NCBI GenBank assembly: GCA_021819435.1
Contig: JAKARB010000006.1
Coordinates: 1 to 64,000, forward strand
Origin: Pseudomonadota bacterium
GTDB lineage: Bacteria > Pseudomonadota > Gammaproteobacteria > Burkholderiales > Burkholderiaceae_C
Reading direction: 5' to 3'
Length of the DNA stretch: 64,000 bases
The position numbers and the translations under genes were made by a program. The notes beneath the pieces were generated by a model, which made no database searches, was not told the origin of the DNA, and saw only the letters and a program-made list of their open reading frames with translations. This document shows, in pieces, positions 49,373-58,697 of the stretch. Numbering within the stretch: position 1 is the stretch's first letter; each line of letters starts with the position of its first letter.

Positions 49373-50218
49373 TCATCGCTTAAGGAATTCATTCAGTGAG
49401 GTGCGCTCGAAGATCTCGAGCTTGCCACCTTCACTTGCATTGACCAGGCGTCTCCCATGTGCTTCGAACACTTCGCGTGCAATGGTGTAGGACACCTCAG
49501 ACTGGAGCAAGTCAGGCAACTGCCATTTCACGCCTCCAGCGAAGTAGTTCGGGTCGAAGTGGCTGTGGTCCACTTTGCCGGCCGTGACCGTCTTGTTGGC
49601 AGGACCCTTTTCGGCAAAACTGTGATCACAGCCAACCAAAGCCACATCGCTGAAGCCCATGTGGAATGCCAGTTGCAAGGCCACGTTGGTGACCGTGGCG
49701 CCCTGCCCAACGCTGATCGAACAATCCCGTGCGAACTTGCGCTGAAACACAGAGTGGATGAAGTGAACGTTTTCACGCATCTTCACCAAGTTTTTTGCAT
49801 AGTGCGCGATGAACAGCGGGATATCGGTCTCGTTGTAGAAGCCAGCGTTCTGCTCCAGCACCAGTTGGTTGACGGCGACGATGCACGATGGACGGAAGGC
49901 GGTGCGGTCGAAAAGCAGGTTGATCTTGTTGAGGCCGAAGGTGAATACGCCTGATTTGGCCAGGGCGTCGAAGTCCACCTTGTTGAGGCTGGGCCCATTG
50001 CAGAGAATGACTGCCTTTTTGTCATGGAAACGATCACGCCAGGCTTGCATCCGCTTGCGACTCACGCGCGACTCGGGTTGGAGGTCCCATCGCAGGCGAT
50101 CTTTGACGTCTGGCCAGACTTCGAAGATGACGCCGAGCAGGCGCTTGTAAGGGTTGAGCGTCGGGTTGGTGACGATGTGAGGGCTGAGCTGGTCCATGGT
50201 CTTGTTCTTGCGTTTCAC
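49373..50218 (-). CDS. GT42/DUF115-like protein, probable CMP-sugar-dependent transferase
   Basis: A 281-residue protein with the nucleotide-binding motif CNGPSLNKVDFDAL followed by VFTFGLNKINLLF. This closely parallels the GNGPSLKEIDY...VFRCNQFY region of GT42 sialyltransferases and the DUF115 region of Maf glycosyltransferases, both of which use CMP-activated acidic sugars. The second half has VGQGATVTNVALQLAFHMGF and ALVGCDHSF. A GTG at 50218 overlaps the upstream stop; ATG 50197 is an alternative. A CMP-sugar synthetase-like gene in the same operon fits. Confidence 0.65.
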   Translation of the reverse strand: MKRKNKTMDQLSPHIVTNPTLNPYKRLLGVIFEVWPDVKDRLRWDLQPESRVSRKRMQAWRDRFHDKKAVILCNGPSLNKVDFDALAKSGVFTFGLNKINLLFDRTAFRPSCIVAVNQLVLEQNAGFYNETDIPLFIAHYAKNLVKMRENVHFIHSVFQRKFARDCSISVGQGATVTNVALQLAFHMGFSDVALVGCDHSFAEKGPANKTVTAGKVDHSHFDPNYFAGGVKWQLPDLLQSEVSYTIAREVFEAHGRRLVNASEGGKLEIFERTSLNEFLKR

Positions 50219-51099
50219 TGGTTCGCCGTTGGAGCTGCCCAGAAGTTGCGTTCGCGATCCCAGCGAATGACGCGTTCATAGCCGATTGGCACCAACACCT
50301 TGCGCGAGGGCAACTTGGCCATGAGCATGTCGAGCTGGCTGACGATGCGGTCCCACACTGAAAGCCGATGACCGCAGATTCGCTCTAGCTCTGCCGTGTA
50401 CTTGTCCATGGCTGAGGAAAGTTGACCTGGGTGGAGCTTGAATCCGCCCAATTGAGATGCAACCACGGTCAGGTCATGCTGCGATGCGAATGAGTACCAA
50501 AGGTAAAAGTCGCCGGCATAGCGAAACGAGCGCAGCTTGTCGAAGTCGAGCAGGTCTAGCAGCTCGGTTCGCCAGAAGGTTGACTCTTGCTGAATGTGAG
50601 GCTGTAGCCTTCCGTAGATGCCCTTGCGGATGAATGAGCGGAAGAAGCGCTTTTGCAGGTAGAAGTTGATGACTTGCGAGCGCTCGTTGTACATGACGTG
50701 CCAGCCGCTGAGCCAGGGCACGTCATGAGCGTCCATGACTTCTTTGACGACGTCGAAAGCTGTAAGGTGGTAGTAGTCGCCTGCATTGATGTAGCAGCAA
50801 ACATCGCCTTGAACTCGCTTGAAGCCCTTGATGAGGGCGTCATACATTCCCGCGTCTTTTTCTGAGATGAAGCTCAGCTCTCCTCGGTCGGCGTAGTGCT
50901 GCAAGATCGCTTGGGTGCCGTCGGTGGAGCCGCCGTCGATCACCCAGTAATTGAGCCGCAGCCGACCTTGGCGAACGGCGCGTTGATTGATCACCGATTC
51001 GATGGTTTCTTCAATGTACTTGGCGGAGTTGAAGCATGGCGTGACCACGGTGATGGCTTCGACAGGCTTGCGCGCAGCGGATGGGCGGGGCGTGCTCAT
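50215..51099 (-). CDS. Glycosyltransferase family 2
   Basis: A 294-residue GT-A enzyme with AITVVTPCFNSAKYIEETI at the start, the acidic NDP site in YWVIDGGSTDGTQAIL, and a DxD-like SEKDAGMYDALIKG and INAGDYYHLTAF. It is related to the WcaA/'colanic acid' GT2 group. ATG 51099 is preferred because upstream residues look random. It is 10 bases after the flippase gene. Confidence 0.87.
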   Translation of the reverse strand: MSTPRPSAARKPVEAITVVTPCFNSAKYIEETIESVINQRAVRQGRLRLNYWVIDGGSTDGTQAILQHYADRGELSFISEKDAGMYDALIKGFKRVQGDVCCYINAGDYYHLTAFDVVKEVMDAHDVPWLSGWHVMYNERSQVINFYLQKRFFRSFIRKGIYGRLQPHIQQESTFWRTELLDLLDFDKLRSFRYAGDFYLWYSFASQHDLTVVASQLGGFKLHPGQLSSAMDKYTAELERICGHRLSVWDRIVSQLDMLMAKLPSRKVLVPIGYERVIRWDRERNFWAAPTANQ

Positions 51100-51109
51100 G
51101 ATGATGAGG

Positions 51110-52600
51110 TCAAATGAGGTGAGTGAGCGCGGAGCGCGCCGCTGCATGCCAGGGTTTGGTCAGCCAGAACAAAGCCAGCAGGCTCGCCAACGCAGCTGCG
51201 GGCAGCGCGATGGCCTTTTGCTCGAAACGCAGCAGGTTGTAGCGATAGTGCCGCTGTGACAGGAATACCGAGTAGGGCGTGTAAAAGCAGCTGTAGGCCA
51301 GCAACATGGCCAAGGGCAGTCCAATGACGCCCACGTGTGGATAGAGCAGGAAAGCAGCTAGCAGCATGACTGAGCCAGTGATGCCGTTGGCGATGTGCCA
51401 GACGATGTGGTTGGTGAGACTGTAGAGCTGCATGTGCATGCCGCCCCACCGCTCTACCAGGTATGCCACGCCCATCAGGGCCCAGACATGGTCGGGCACA
51501 AAGCCCACTGATGACCCGATCCTGGACAGCCAGAAGGGAATGGCAACCAAGACGGCGATGATGCCAGCGACGAAAACAGCGTGCGCCAGCAACATGCCGC
51601 GCTGAGCCATGGCAAAGAGCTCGTTTTGCTTGCCACGCGAATACAGCTCACCCATTGCAGGCAGCTTGCTGTAATACGGTGTCGTGCTGAAGCCCATCAG
51701 GATGGTCATCACTCGCAGGGCCAGCAAATAGGCCGCAGCATCCTGGGCGCTGGCCAGGTGGCTGACGACCAGGCCGCTGGCCTGGATGAGCCCCAGACTC
51801 ATGAGGTGACCCACCCCGCTGCGCCACGCAGCAGGCAGCAGCGCCTGCAGGATCAGGGGGTTGGCCTGGGCGGGAGCGCGCGCCAGTGCAGGTGCGTGCT
51901 CACGCAGCACATGACGTGTGAGGGCAACGTTAACCAGATTCCAGAATGCCGCGGAACACGCCAACTCCAGCAGCTTGCCGCCCATCATCAGCACCACGAA
52001 GGAGGTGCCAATCTGCATCAGCGCGGTGAGGATTTCCCTGCGCCGCAGCACGGCGATGCGATTGATGCCCTGCAGGGTCGCGCCGAAGGCGTTGCCCCAG
52101 ACCGTGCCTACAGTGCTGACCATCCATACGCACCATGCGGCCCATGCCTGAGGGTCGTGGCCGATCGCCGCCATGGGGTGAACCAAGGAGAGCGAACCAA
52201 ACACCGCCAGCAGGATGGCGAGCAACCAAGCGACACGCCCATACAGCCAACGCAGCGTGGAGAACACTGCGACCAGGGTGTCCGTGTTCGCTCCGCCCTG
52301 TTCTCGGCGCTTGACCTCTCGCATGTTGACCAGTTCTTCGACCGATGTGCCGCCTTGTGCATAAGCGAGCATGCGGGTGAAAGTGGGCGCCAGTCCGAAG
52401 TCGAGCAGCAGCAGCAGGGTGGTCAGTGTGGCGAAAAGCTGCCAGACCACGACCTCTGCTGCGGAGAACTTGATGAGGATCAGCGGCAGCACCACGAGGG
52501 TGGACAACAGCCGCGAGGCGAGGCTGCCCCAGGTGGTAAAGGTCGGGGAGTCCCAGAGTCGCTTGAGCAGGCCTGGGCGAGCAGTGCTCACGATGCTCAT
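51110..52600 (-). CDS. Oligosaccharide flippase (Wzx-like)
   Basis: A 496-residue MOP-superfamily protein with about twelve to fourteen helices, including LASRLLSTLVVLPLILIKFS at the N terminus and an ALRVMTILMGFSTTPYYSKL motif typical of polysaccharide flippases. It would move lipid-linked repeat units across the inner membrane. ATG 52600 overlaps the SDR stop (ATGA). Confidence 0.85.
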   Translation of the reverse strand: MSIVSTARPGLLKRLWDSPTFTTWGSLASRLLSTLVVLPLILIKFSAAEVVVWQLFATLTTLLLLLDFGLAPTFTRMLAYAQGGTSVEELVNMREVKRREQGGANTDTLVAVFSTLRWLYGRVAWLLAILLAVFGSLSLVHPMAAIGHDPQAWAAWCVWMVSTVGTVWGNAFGATLQGINRIAVLRRREILTALMQIGTSFVVLMMGGKLLELACSAAFWNLVNVALTRHVLREHAPALARAPAQANPLILQALLPAAWRSGVGHLMSLGLIQASGLVVSHLASAQDAAAYLLALRVMTILMGFSTTPYYSKLPAMGELYSRGKQNELFAMAQRGMLLAHAVFVAGIIAVLVAIPFWLSRIGSSVGFVPDHVWALMGVAYLVERWGGMHMQLYSLTNHIVWHIANGITGSVMLLAAFLLYPHVGVIGLPLAMLLAYSCFYTPYSVFLSQRHYRYNLLRFEQKAIALPAAALASLLALFWLTKPWHAAARSALTHLI

Positions 52601-53340
52601 ACCGGGTCGTGGAGCCGGCTGCTGATGCCGCCCGACAGGTCCAAGCAGGCTCCGGTCATGAATGAACTGCGTTCAGAACAGACGAAGGCCGCGAGTTCCG
52701 CAACCTCCTCGGGGGTGCCAATGCGGCCGATGGGGTGGTGCGCCTCAAGCCGGGCGAAAGCGTCGGGTTGGCCCTCGAAGCCTGCCTTGAGCATCGGCGT
52801 GCCGATGGCGGCGGGGCAAATGGCGTTGACGCGCACCTGACCGCCCAGGTCGACCGCCATGGCGCGCACCATGCCTGAGAGCGCTGACTTGCTGGTGGCG
52901 TAGGCAACGAAACCGGGCTTGGTCAGTCGCTCGTGGATGCTGGAAATGGCCAGCACGCTGCCGTGGTGCCTGGAGAGTTCAGGCAGGAAGGCCTGCGTCA
53001 GCCAGAAGGGTGCCATCAGGTTGACGTTCAGCGTGGTCTGCCAATCTTCCGGCGAAAGCTCGGCCGTGGGCTTGACGACCTGAAAGGCCGCGTTGTGCAC
53101 GATGGCGGAGAGCTTTCCGCGTGTTTCAGCACCCAGCATGGTGATCAAAGCCGCACCACCATCCGTGTCAGGCCGCGACAAATCGGCGAGGTTGCCAATC
53201 ACGTGTCCGGCACGGTCGAGCGGCCCCCGGTCGGTGGAGACCACGCGCCAGCCTTGCGCCTCGAACACGGCGACGAGCGCGCGCCCGATGCCGCCTGCGG
53301 CACCGGTGATCAACGCAACGCGCTCGCTTGTCGTGCTCAT
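52597..53340 (-). CDS. Short-chain dehydrogenase/reductase
   Basis: A 247-residue classical SDR with the nucleotide motif ALITGAAGGIGRALVAV, NNAG-like HNAAF, catalytic Ser (LAISSIHERL) and YxxxK (VAYATSKSALSG). The substrate is unknown. It overlaps the 2-hydroxyacid dehydrogenase gene (ATGA) and precedes the flippase gene, so it probably works with the CMP-sugar synthetase and the hydroxyacid dehydrogenase on one unusual sugar acid. Confidence 0.87.
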   Translation of the reverse strand: MSTTSERVALITGAAGGIGRALVAVFEAQGWRVVSTDRGPLDRAGHVIGNLADLSRPDTDGGAALITMLGAETRGKLSAIVHNAAFQVVKPTAELSPEDWQTTLNVNLMAPFWLTQAFLPELSRHHGSVLAISSIHERLTKPGFVAYATSKSALSGMVRAMAVDLGGQVRVNAICPAAIGTPMLKAGFEGQPDAFARLEAHHPIGRIGTPEEVAELAAFVCSERSSFMTGACLDLSGGISSRLHDPV

Positions 53341-54272
53341 GCCTTGGCCACTCCCAGGAAGCCGAACAGCGTGTCGATGGCATGCAGGCTGCAGCGGACG
53401 ACGCCGTCAACCGTGTTGGAGCCATTGTGCGAGCCGAAGATCGTGTTCGGCATGCCGCGCAACGGCGAATCCATCGGCAGGGGCTCGACCTCGAACACAT
53501 CGAGGCCCACGGAATGCACGGTGCCGTCCTGCATGGCCTGGATCAACGCGTGCTCGTCGATCAGCGGGCCGCGCGCCACGTTGACGATGCGCACGCCCTG
53601 CTTGACTTGCTTGAGGACATCCGCGTTGAGCATGTGATGGCTGCTGGGCGTGAGCGCGCAGGTGAAGGCGATGAAGTCGGCCTCGCCGATGCGCTGCGGC
53701 CACGGGGCCAGCTCGACGCCGGCAGGCGGCGTGTCCTTGTAGAACGGGTCGTAGGCGACGATCTTCATGTCGCTGGCCAGCGCGCGGCGGGCCAGGTTGC
53801 GGCCGATGTCGCCCATGCCGACCAGGCCCAGCGTGCGGCCCGACAGCGACAGGCCACGGGGCTTGGGCCATTCGCCGTTGCGCACGCCACGGTCGATCTG
53901 GAAGGTCTCGCGCGCCAACGCCGCGATGTAGGACATGCCCACATCGGCCACCTCGCCGCCAAACATGTTCGGGCAGTTGATGATGGGGATGCCGAGGTCT
54001 TTGCAGGCGGCGAAGTCGACGTTGTCGACGCCGATGCCCCACTTCACGGCGGCCTTGAGATTACCCGCCTTGCCGGCGGTGAACACCTCGCGGTTGGCGG
54101 GGTCGTCACCGATGATCCAGCCGTCGTGCTGAGGCACCAGTTGCTTGAGTTCTTCGACGCTCAGGGTCTGGACCACGTTGGGCGTGGTCAGCTCGACGCC
54201 GGCCTTGGCGAAGATCGGACGGAACTCATCGATCATGCGCAGCATCGGGGGACAGGTCACGAGGATCTTCAT
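53337..54272 (-). CDS. D-2-hydroxyacid dehydrogenase (SerA-like)
   Basis: A 311-residue NAD-dependent dehydrogenase with KWGIGVDNVDFAACKDLGI, the NAD site GLVGMGDIGRNLARRAL, catalytic Arg in NVARGPLIDEHAL, Glu in LDVFEVEPLP and His in FGSHNGSNT. A housekeeping SerA would not normally sit here; context points to reducing or oxidising a sugar-acid precursor. It starts 3 bases after the cytidylyltransferase gene ends. Confidence 0.87.
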   Translation of the reverse strand: MKILVTCPPMLRMIDEFRPIFAKAGVELTTPNVVQTLSVEELKQLVPQHDGWIIGDDPANREVFTAGKAGNLKAAVKWGIGVDNVDFAACKDLGIPIINCPNMFGGEVADVGMSYIAALARETFQIDRGVRNGEWPKPRGLSLSGRTLGLVGMGDIGRNLARRALASDMKIVAYDPFYKDTPPAGVELAPWPQRIGEADFIAFTCALTPSSHHMLNADVLKQVKQGVRIVNVARGPLIDEHALIQAMQDGTVHSVGLDVFEVEPLPMDSPLRGMPNTIFGSHNGSNTVDGVVRCSLHAIDTLFGFLGVAKA

Positions 54273-54275
54273 GGC

Positions 54276-54983
54276 TCAGGCTCCCTTGCTGGCGTTGCGC
54301 GCCACGTACATCGACATGGCCTCGGCCATCTCCCAGCTCTCGGCATCGTCGATGTCGATGGACTCGGTCTTGCGCTGCTCCAGCATGCGGGCCTTCAGGC
54401 CGATGCGGGCGTTGGCGGCGGCGAAGCTCTGCCCGGTGAAGACGAACAGGTTGGAGTTCTCTTCGAACCAGGGCTCGAGGTCCTGCGTGCGGATCAGGTT
54501 CTTGGGATCGTGGTTCACCGCGCTCATGTCGGCGCGGTAGAAGCGCGTCTGGTGCTTGTTGACGGTGAACACCGAGTCGTGCTCGCCGCTGGCCATGCCT
54601 TCCTGTTGCAGGGCGATGGCCTGGCGGACGGTGGCGGCTGTCATCAGCGGATTGGTGGTGTGCGTCATCAGGTAGATGTCGGCGGGCACGTTGGCCACGT
54701 CGTCGGCCAGCACCAGGTTCATGCTGACGAAGTCGCCGCAGATCTCGGGTTTGCGGTCTCGGATGAGCACGCGCTCGCGGTCGACCAGGCCATTCTCGGC
54801 CAGGATGTGGCGCGCGTCGGTGTTGATGACGACGAGGTCGATTTCTTCAACGCTCAGCAGGGTGTCGAGCACCCACTGGAACAGTGGCTTGCCGTTGAAG
54901 AGGCGGAAGTTCTTGCCCTTGACGCGCTCGCTGTTGGCCTTCATGGGCAACAGCGCGACGATGCGGGGTTTCTTGGAAGTCAT
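54276..54983 (-). CDS. Acylneuraminate/KDO-type cytidylyltransferase
   Basis: A 235-residue CMP-sugar synthetase of the NeuA/KdsB family. The CTP-binding loop is ALLPMKANSERVKGKNFR, and the metal-binding region is VPADIYLMTHTTNPLM; NIDDAESWEMAEAM-like DIDDAESWEMAEAM marks the C-terminal dimer motif. It activates a 2-keto sugar acid as a CMP derivative. No NeuB-type synthase lies in the window, so the sugar is unknown. Confidence 0.85.
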   Translation of the reverse strand: MTSKKPRIVALLPMKANSERVKGKNFRLFNGKPLFQWVLDTLLSVEEIDLVVINTDARHILAENGLVDRERVLIRDRKPEICGDFVSMNLVLADDVANVPADIYLMTHTTNPLMTAATVRQAIALQQEGMASGEHDSVFTVNKHQTRFYRADMSAVNHDPKNLIRTQDLEPWFEENSNLFVFTGQSFAAANARIGLKARMLEQRKTESIDIDDAESWEMAEAMSMYVARNASKGA

Positions 54984-55007
54984 GACGGCGATGCCTTGGA
55001 CGAGGTC

Positions 55008-55889
55008 TTAACGGGGATAGAAATAGCTTTCCTTGTGCTCACGCGACATGCGGCGGTGGAAGTGGTTGCCGCGATAGGAGCCGGTGAACTGCATGAAGCG
55101 ATAAGTCAGGATGGCCTTGAAGTGCTGGCGCATGCAGCGCTGCTGCAGCGCCGCGCCGAGGTCGAGGAAGACAGCGCTGAAGAAGTAGCGCGAGATGTCG
55201 GCCCAGCTCAGGTGCACCTCCGGCATGATGTGCTGCAGGGCGATGGCCTCGCGCTCGAAGCGGCGGCGCACCTGCGTCCAGCTCTCGCTGTGCAGGTGGT
55301 AGACGGCGGCGGGCGCCACGTAGGCGATCTTGTGCCCGCAGGCAACAAGGCGTTTGGCCAGGTGCATGTCTTCGAGGCCGGTCAGCTCTTCGTCGAAGGG
55401 GTGCTCGGCCCAGACCGACTTCAGCATCGCCGCGTTGGCGTTGTTGCAGTAAAAGCCCTTCTGCGGGATTTTCGAGACGGCCGGAAAGTACTTGCCGAAG
55501 ATCTGGCATTCGCTGAAGTGGCTGTCGTCGTTGCCGACCTGGCCACCGTAGGTGTAGGCGATGTCGTCCTGGCCGAGCGGAGCCACCAAGTCCGCGATCC
55601 AGCGTGGGCCGGTGGGGATGCAGTGGCCGCTGACGAAGACGAGCACGTCACCGGTCGCTGCCGCACAGCCGATGTTCAGCGAGCGGCCGAAGGAGAACTC
55701 CTCCTTCTTGATCGGCACCACGCGTGTTGGAAATTCATTGGCGATCTTGACCGTGTTGTCGGTGGAACCGGAGTCCACGATCACGGTCTCGATCTCAAAG
55801 CCATCGCGTTGTTGGTTCTGGATGCCTTCTAGCAGCGCTCGCAAGTGGCGTTGCTCGTTGTATGTGCGAATGACGATGCTGACCTTCAT
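55008..55889 (-). CDS. Glycosyltransferase family 2
   Basis: A 293-residue GT-A enzyme starting MKVSIVIRTYNEQRHLRALL, with the nucleotide-binding VIVDSGSTDNTVKIANEF, the DxD-equivalent region in VFVSGHCIPTGPRW, and ELTGLEDMHLAKRLVACGHK as the acceptor-side motif. It is similar in layout to rhamnosyltransferases of the GT2 family. It is 10 bases downstream of the epsI-like gene in the operon. Confidence 0.88.
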   Translation of the reverse strand: MKVSIVIRTYNEQRHLRALLEGIQNQQRDGFEIETVIVDSGSTDNTVKIANEFPTRVVPIKKEEFSFGRSLNIGCAAATGDVLVFVSGHCIPTGPRWIADLVAPLGQDDIAYTYGGQVGNDDSHFSECQIFGKYFPAVSKIPQKGFYCNNANAAMLKSVWAEHPFDEELTGLEDMHLAKRLVACGHKIAYVAPAAVYHLHSESWTQVRRRFEREAIALQHIMPEVHLSWADISRYFFSAVFLDLGAALQQRCMRQHFKAILTYRFMQFTGSYRGNHFHRRMSREHKESYFYPR

Positions 55890-55899
55890 GACACCGGGA

Positions 55900-56601
55900 T
55901 CATTGCTTGACGAGGTCGGCTTCGTCGCCCAGCAGCATGGCTCGGGTCTTGGCGGGCGAGGCCGCGATCAAGTCCGCGATGAAGCGGTCTTGCACCTTGT
56001 AGGCTTCCTCTTTGTCTGAGCCGAGTGTGGAGACGCGCACCAGGAGACCGTCCGGTGTGTAGCCCTTGAGCAAGCCGTTTTTCACTCGGGCGACGTTCTG
56101 CTCCAGCCAGCCACGCACGACGTAGTCACCTGAACGGATCCAGTAGGTGATCGGCTCCTCACGAGGGCCAAGCTTGGCCACCAGGCGCATGTTGGGAATG
56201 TCGAGCTTGTTGCCTCCAACCAGGGTGTTGCCCTTGGCCGAGTACTGGATCACGAAACCCTGCCCCACATAGCAAACCTCTGGCTTGTGCACTTGCATGG
56301 CACGGCTTTGATCCGCGCCATAAGCAAGTGACAACATGACGCGCTCGCCCTTGTCGTTGACATAGGTGCGAGACAGGTTGTCGGTGTAATAGCGTGCCAG
56401 AGAGGCCAGCACATCTGGGTTGACGATTTGCTGGACAGCGTTCGGCTCGAGGTACCACTTGCCAAAGGACTTGGGCACCAGTTCCTCAAGCGGCGTTTCA
56501 GGCTTCTGTCCAGGCGCGTAAAGCTGCTTGGGCGTCAGGGCAATGGCGGCGGCGGCGGATGCCACCATCACGCCGGCCAGGACGAAGGCGCGGATCCTCA
56601 T
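55900..56601 (-). CDS. epsI: EpsI-family exosortase-associated protein
   Basis: A 233-residue secreted protein with an N-terminal signal/anchor (FVLAGVMVASAAAAIA) and the EpsI-type motifs VQQIVNPDVLASLARYYTD, LAYGADQSRAMQVHKPEVCY and ITYWIRSGDYVVRGWLEQN. EpsI domains accompany exosortases, either fused or as separate genes. Here it is separate from xrtB, five genes away. It probably assists exopolysaccharide assembly or processing; its exact role is unknown. Confidence 0.88.
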   Translation of the reverse strand: MRIRAFVLAGVMVASAAAAIALTPKQLYAPGQKPETPLEELVPKSFGKWYLEPNAVQQIVNPDVLASLARYYTDNLSRTYVNDKGERVMLSLAYGADQSRAMQVHKPEVCYVGQGFVIQYSAKGNTLVGGNKLDIPNMRLVAKLGPREEPITYWIRSGDYVVRGWLEQNVARVKNGLLKGYTPDGLLVRVSTLGSDKEEAYKVQDRFIADLIAASPAKTRAMLLGDEADLVKQ

Positions 56602-56604
56602 GGG

Positions 56605-57534
56605 TCAACCTTGTTTGTTCAGGAAGTCCTGGTAAGCCAGGGCGATGCCGTCTTTCAGTGTGGTGCGAGCCGTCCAGCCCAGGCTGGTCAGGCGAGAGAC
56701 GTCCATCAGCTTGCGCGGCGTGCCGTCGGGTTTGCTGGTGTCGAAGGTCAGGTCGCCTTCGAAGCCGATCACCTCGACCACGGTCTCTGCCAGCTCGCGG
56801 ATGGTCACGTCGGTGCCTGTGCCGATGTTGACGAGCGGGCCGTCGTAGCCCTTTTCCATCAGGTGCACGCAGGCGTCGGCGAGGTCATCGGCATAGAGGA
56901 ACTCGCGCATCGGCGTGCCCGTGCCCCAGACGACGAGTTGCTTGTCGCCGCGTTGCTTGGCCTCGTGGGCCTTGCGGATCAGGGCGGGCAGCACGTGGCT
57001 GTTGTTGAGGTCGTAGTTATCGTTGATGCCGTACAGGTTGGTGGGCATCACGCTGATGTACTGGCGACCGTATTGATGGTTGTAGGCCTCGCAGAGCTTG
57101 ATGCCGGCGATCTTGGCGATGGCATAAGGCTCGTTGGTGGGCTCCAGCGGGCCGGTCAGCAGGCAGTCTTCCTTCAGCGGCTGGGGCGCGAGCTTGGGGT
57201 AGATGCAGCTGGAGCCCAGGAACATCAGGGCTTGCGTGCCGGCCAGGTGGGCGCCATGGATCAGGTTGGCTTCGATGACCAGGTTCTGGTAGAGGAAGTC
57301 GGCGCGGTAGGTGTTGTTGGCCTGGATGCCCCCCACCTTGGCCGCCGCGATGAACAGGTAATCGGGTTTTTGCTCCGCCAGGAAGGCGTGAACGGCGGCC
57401 TGATCGAGCAGGTTCAGTTCGGTGCGGCCGCGCGTGATCACGTTGGTGTAGCCAGCGGCCTGCAGGCGGCGCACGATGGCGCTGCCCACCATGCCGCGGT
57501 GCCCCGCGACGAAGATCTTGGCGTTCTTGTCCAT
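56605..57534 (-). CDS. fcl: GDP-L-fucose synthase
   Basis: A 309-residue SDR starting [20 protein letters not shown], with catalytic YxxxK ([15 protein letters not shown]) and [19 protein letters not shown]. It converts GDP-4-keto-6-deoxymannose to GDP-L-fucose. A GTG at 57549 overlapping the gmd stop is possible, but the usual family start is the ATG at 57534. With gmd it forms the complete fucose pair. Confidence 0.95.
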   Translation of the reverse strand: MDKNAKIFVAGHRGMVGSAIVRRLQAAGYTNVITRGRTELNLLDQAAVHAFLAEQKPDYLFIAAAKVGGIQANNTYRADFLYQNLVIEANLIHGAHLAGTQALMFLGSSCIYPKLAPQPLKEDCLLTGPLEPTNEPYAIAKIAGIKLCEAYNHQYGRQYISVMPTNLYGINDNYDLNNSHVLPALIRKAHEAKQRGDKQLVVWGTGTPMREFLYADDLADACVHLMEKGYDGPLVNIGTGTDVTIRELAETVVEVIGFEGDLTFDTSKPDGTPRKLMDVSRLTSLGWTARTTLKDGIALAYQDFLNKQG

Positions 57535-57545
57535 GGCGCGCGGGC

Positions 57546-58676
57546 TCACTCGTGGTAGTCGTAGGCCTGGAAGCCGGCCGACTTGACCAGGCTGTCGCGC
57601 TTGGCTGCGGTGTAGTCGCTTTCGACCATTTCCTTGACCAGCTCGGGCAGCGAGATCTTGGGTGTCCAGCCCAGCTTCTCGCGGGCCTTGGTGGGGTCGC
57701 CCAGCAGGGTCTCGACTTCGGTGGGGCGGTAGTAGCGGGGGTCGACGCGCACGATCACGTCACCGACCTTGCACTTGGCCAGCATTTCGCCATTGACAGG
57801 CTCGACCTTGGTCACGCGGCCGACTTCCTGCTCGGCTTCACCTTCGAAAGCGACGGTGACACCCAGTTCCTTGGCGGCGAACTCGACGAACTGGCGCACG
57901 CTGAACTGCACGCCGGTGGCGATGACGAAGTCCTCGGCCTTGTCCTGCTGCAGCATCAGCCACTGCATCTCGATGTAGTCCTTGGCGTGGCCCCAGTCGC
58001 GCAGGGCGCTCATGTTGCCGAGGTACAGGCAGTCCTGCAGGCCCAGCGCGATGCGGGCGATGGCGCGGGTGATCTTGCGGGTGACGAAGGTTTCGCCACG
58101 CAGCGGGCTCTCGTGGTTGAACAGCACGCCGTTGCAGGCGTACATGCCGTAGGCCTCGCGGTAGTTGACCGTGATCCAGTAAGCGTAGAGCTTGGCGACG
58201 GCATAGGGGCTGCGCGGGTAGAAGGGGGTGGTTTCCTTCTGGGGGATCTCCTGCACCAGACCGTAGAGCTCGGAGGTGGAGGCCTGGTAGAAGCGGGTCT
58301 TCTTCTCGAGGCCACAGATGCGGATGGCTTCGAGCAGGCGCAGGGCGCCGATGCCGTCGGCGTTGGCCGTGTACTCGGGCTCTTCGAAGGAGACGGCCAC
58401 GTGCGACTGGGCCGCCAGGTTGTAGATCTCGTCAGGGCGCACCTGCTGCACGATGCGCACCAGCGACGTGGAGTCGGTCAGGTCACCGTAATGCAGGATG
58501 AAGTTGCGGTTGTCGACGTGCGGGTCTTGGTAGAGGTGATCGATGCGGTCGGTGTTGAACAGCGACGAGCGGCGCTTGATGCCGTGCACCTCGTAGCCCT
58601 TCTTGAGCAGGAACTCGGCCAAGTACGCGCCGTCCTGGCCCGTCACCCCTGTGATCAATGCAACTTTTTTACTCAT
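57546..58676 (-). CDS. gmd: GDP-mannose 4,6-dehydratase
   Basis: A 376-residue SDR with [35 protein letters not shown], and the catalytic Thr/Glu/Tyr/Lys region [18 protein letters not shown] and [15 protein letters not shown]. It makes GDP-4-keto-6-deoxymannose for fucose or rhamnose. It is followed immediately by fcl and preceded by epsG in the operon. Confidence 0.96.
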   Translation of the reverse strand: MSKKVALITGVTGQDGAYLAEFLLKKGYEVHGIKRRSSLFNTDRIDHLYQDPHVDNRNFILHYGDLTDSTSLVRIVQQVRPDEIYNLAAQSHVAVSFEEPEYTANADGIGALRLLEAIRICGLEKKTRFYQASTSELYGLVQEIPQKETTPFYPRSPYAVAKLYAYWITVNYREAYGMYACNGVLFNHESPLRGETFVTRKITRAIARIALGLQDCLYLGNMSALRDWGHAKDYIEMQWLMLQQDKAEDFVIATGVQFSVRQFVEFAAKELGVTVAFEGEAEQEVGRVTKVEPVNGEMLAKCKVGDVIVRVDPRYYRPTEVETLLGDPTKAREKLGWTPKISLPELVKEMVESDYTAAKRDSLVKSAGFQAYDYHE

Positions 58677-58697
58677 GATGATGCTGGAAGGAAGGAA

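Noticed and set aside
53328..55832. Long plus-strand open frame (834 codons) opposite the CMP-sugar genes
   Set aside because: A shadow of three real minus-strand genes in high-GC DNA; its residues are rich in Val, Gly, His and Asp without any motif.
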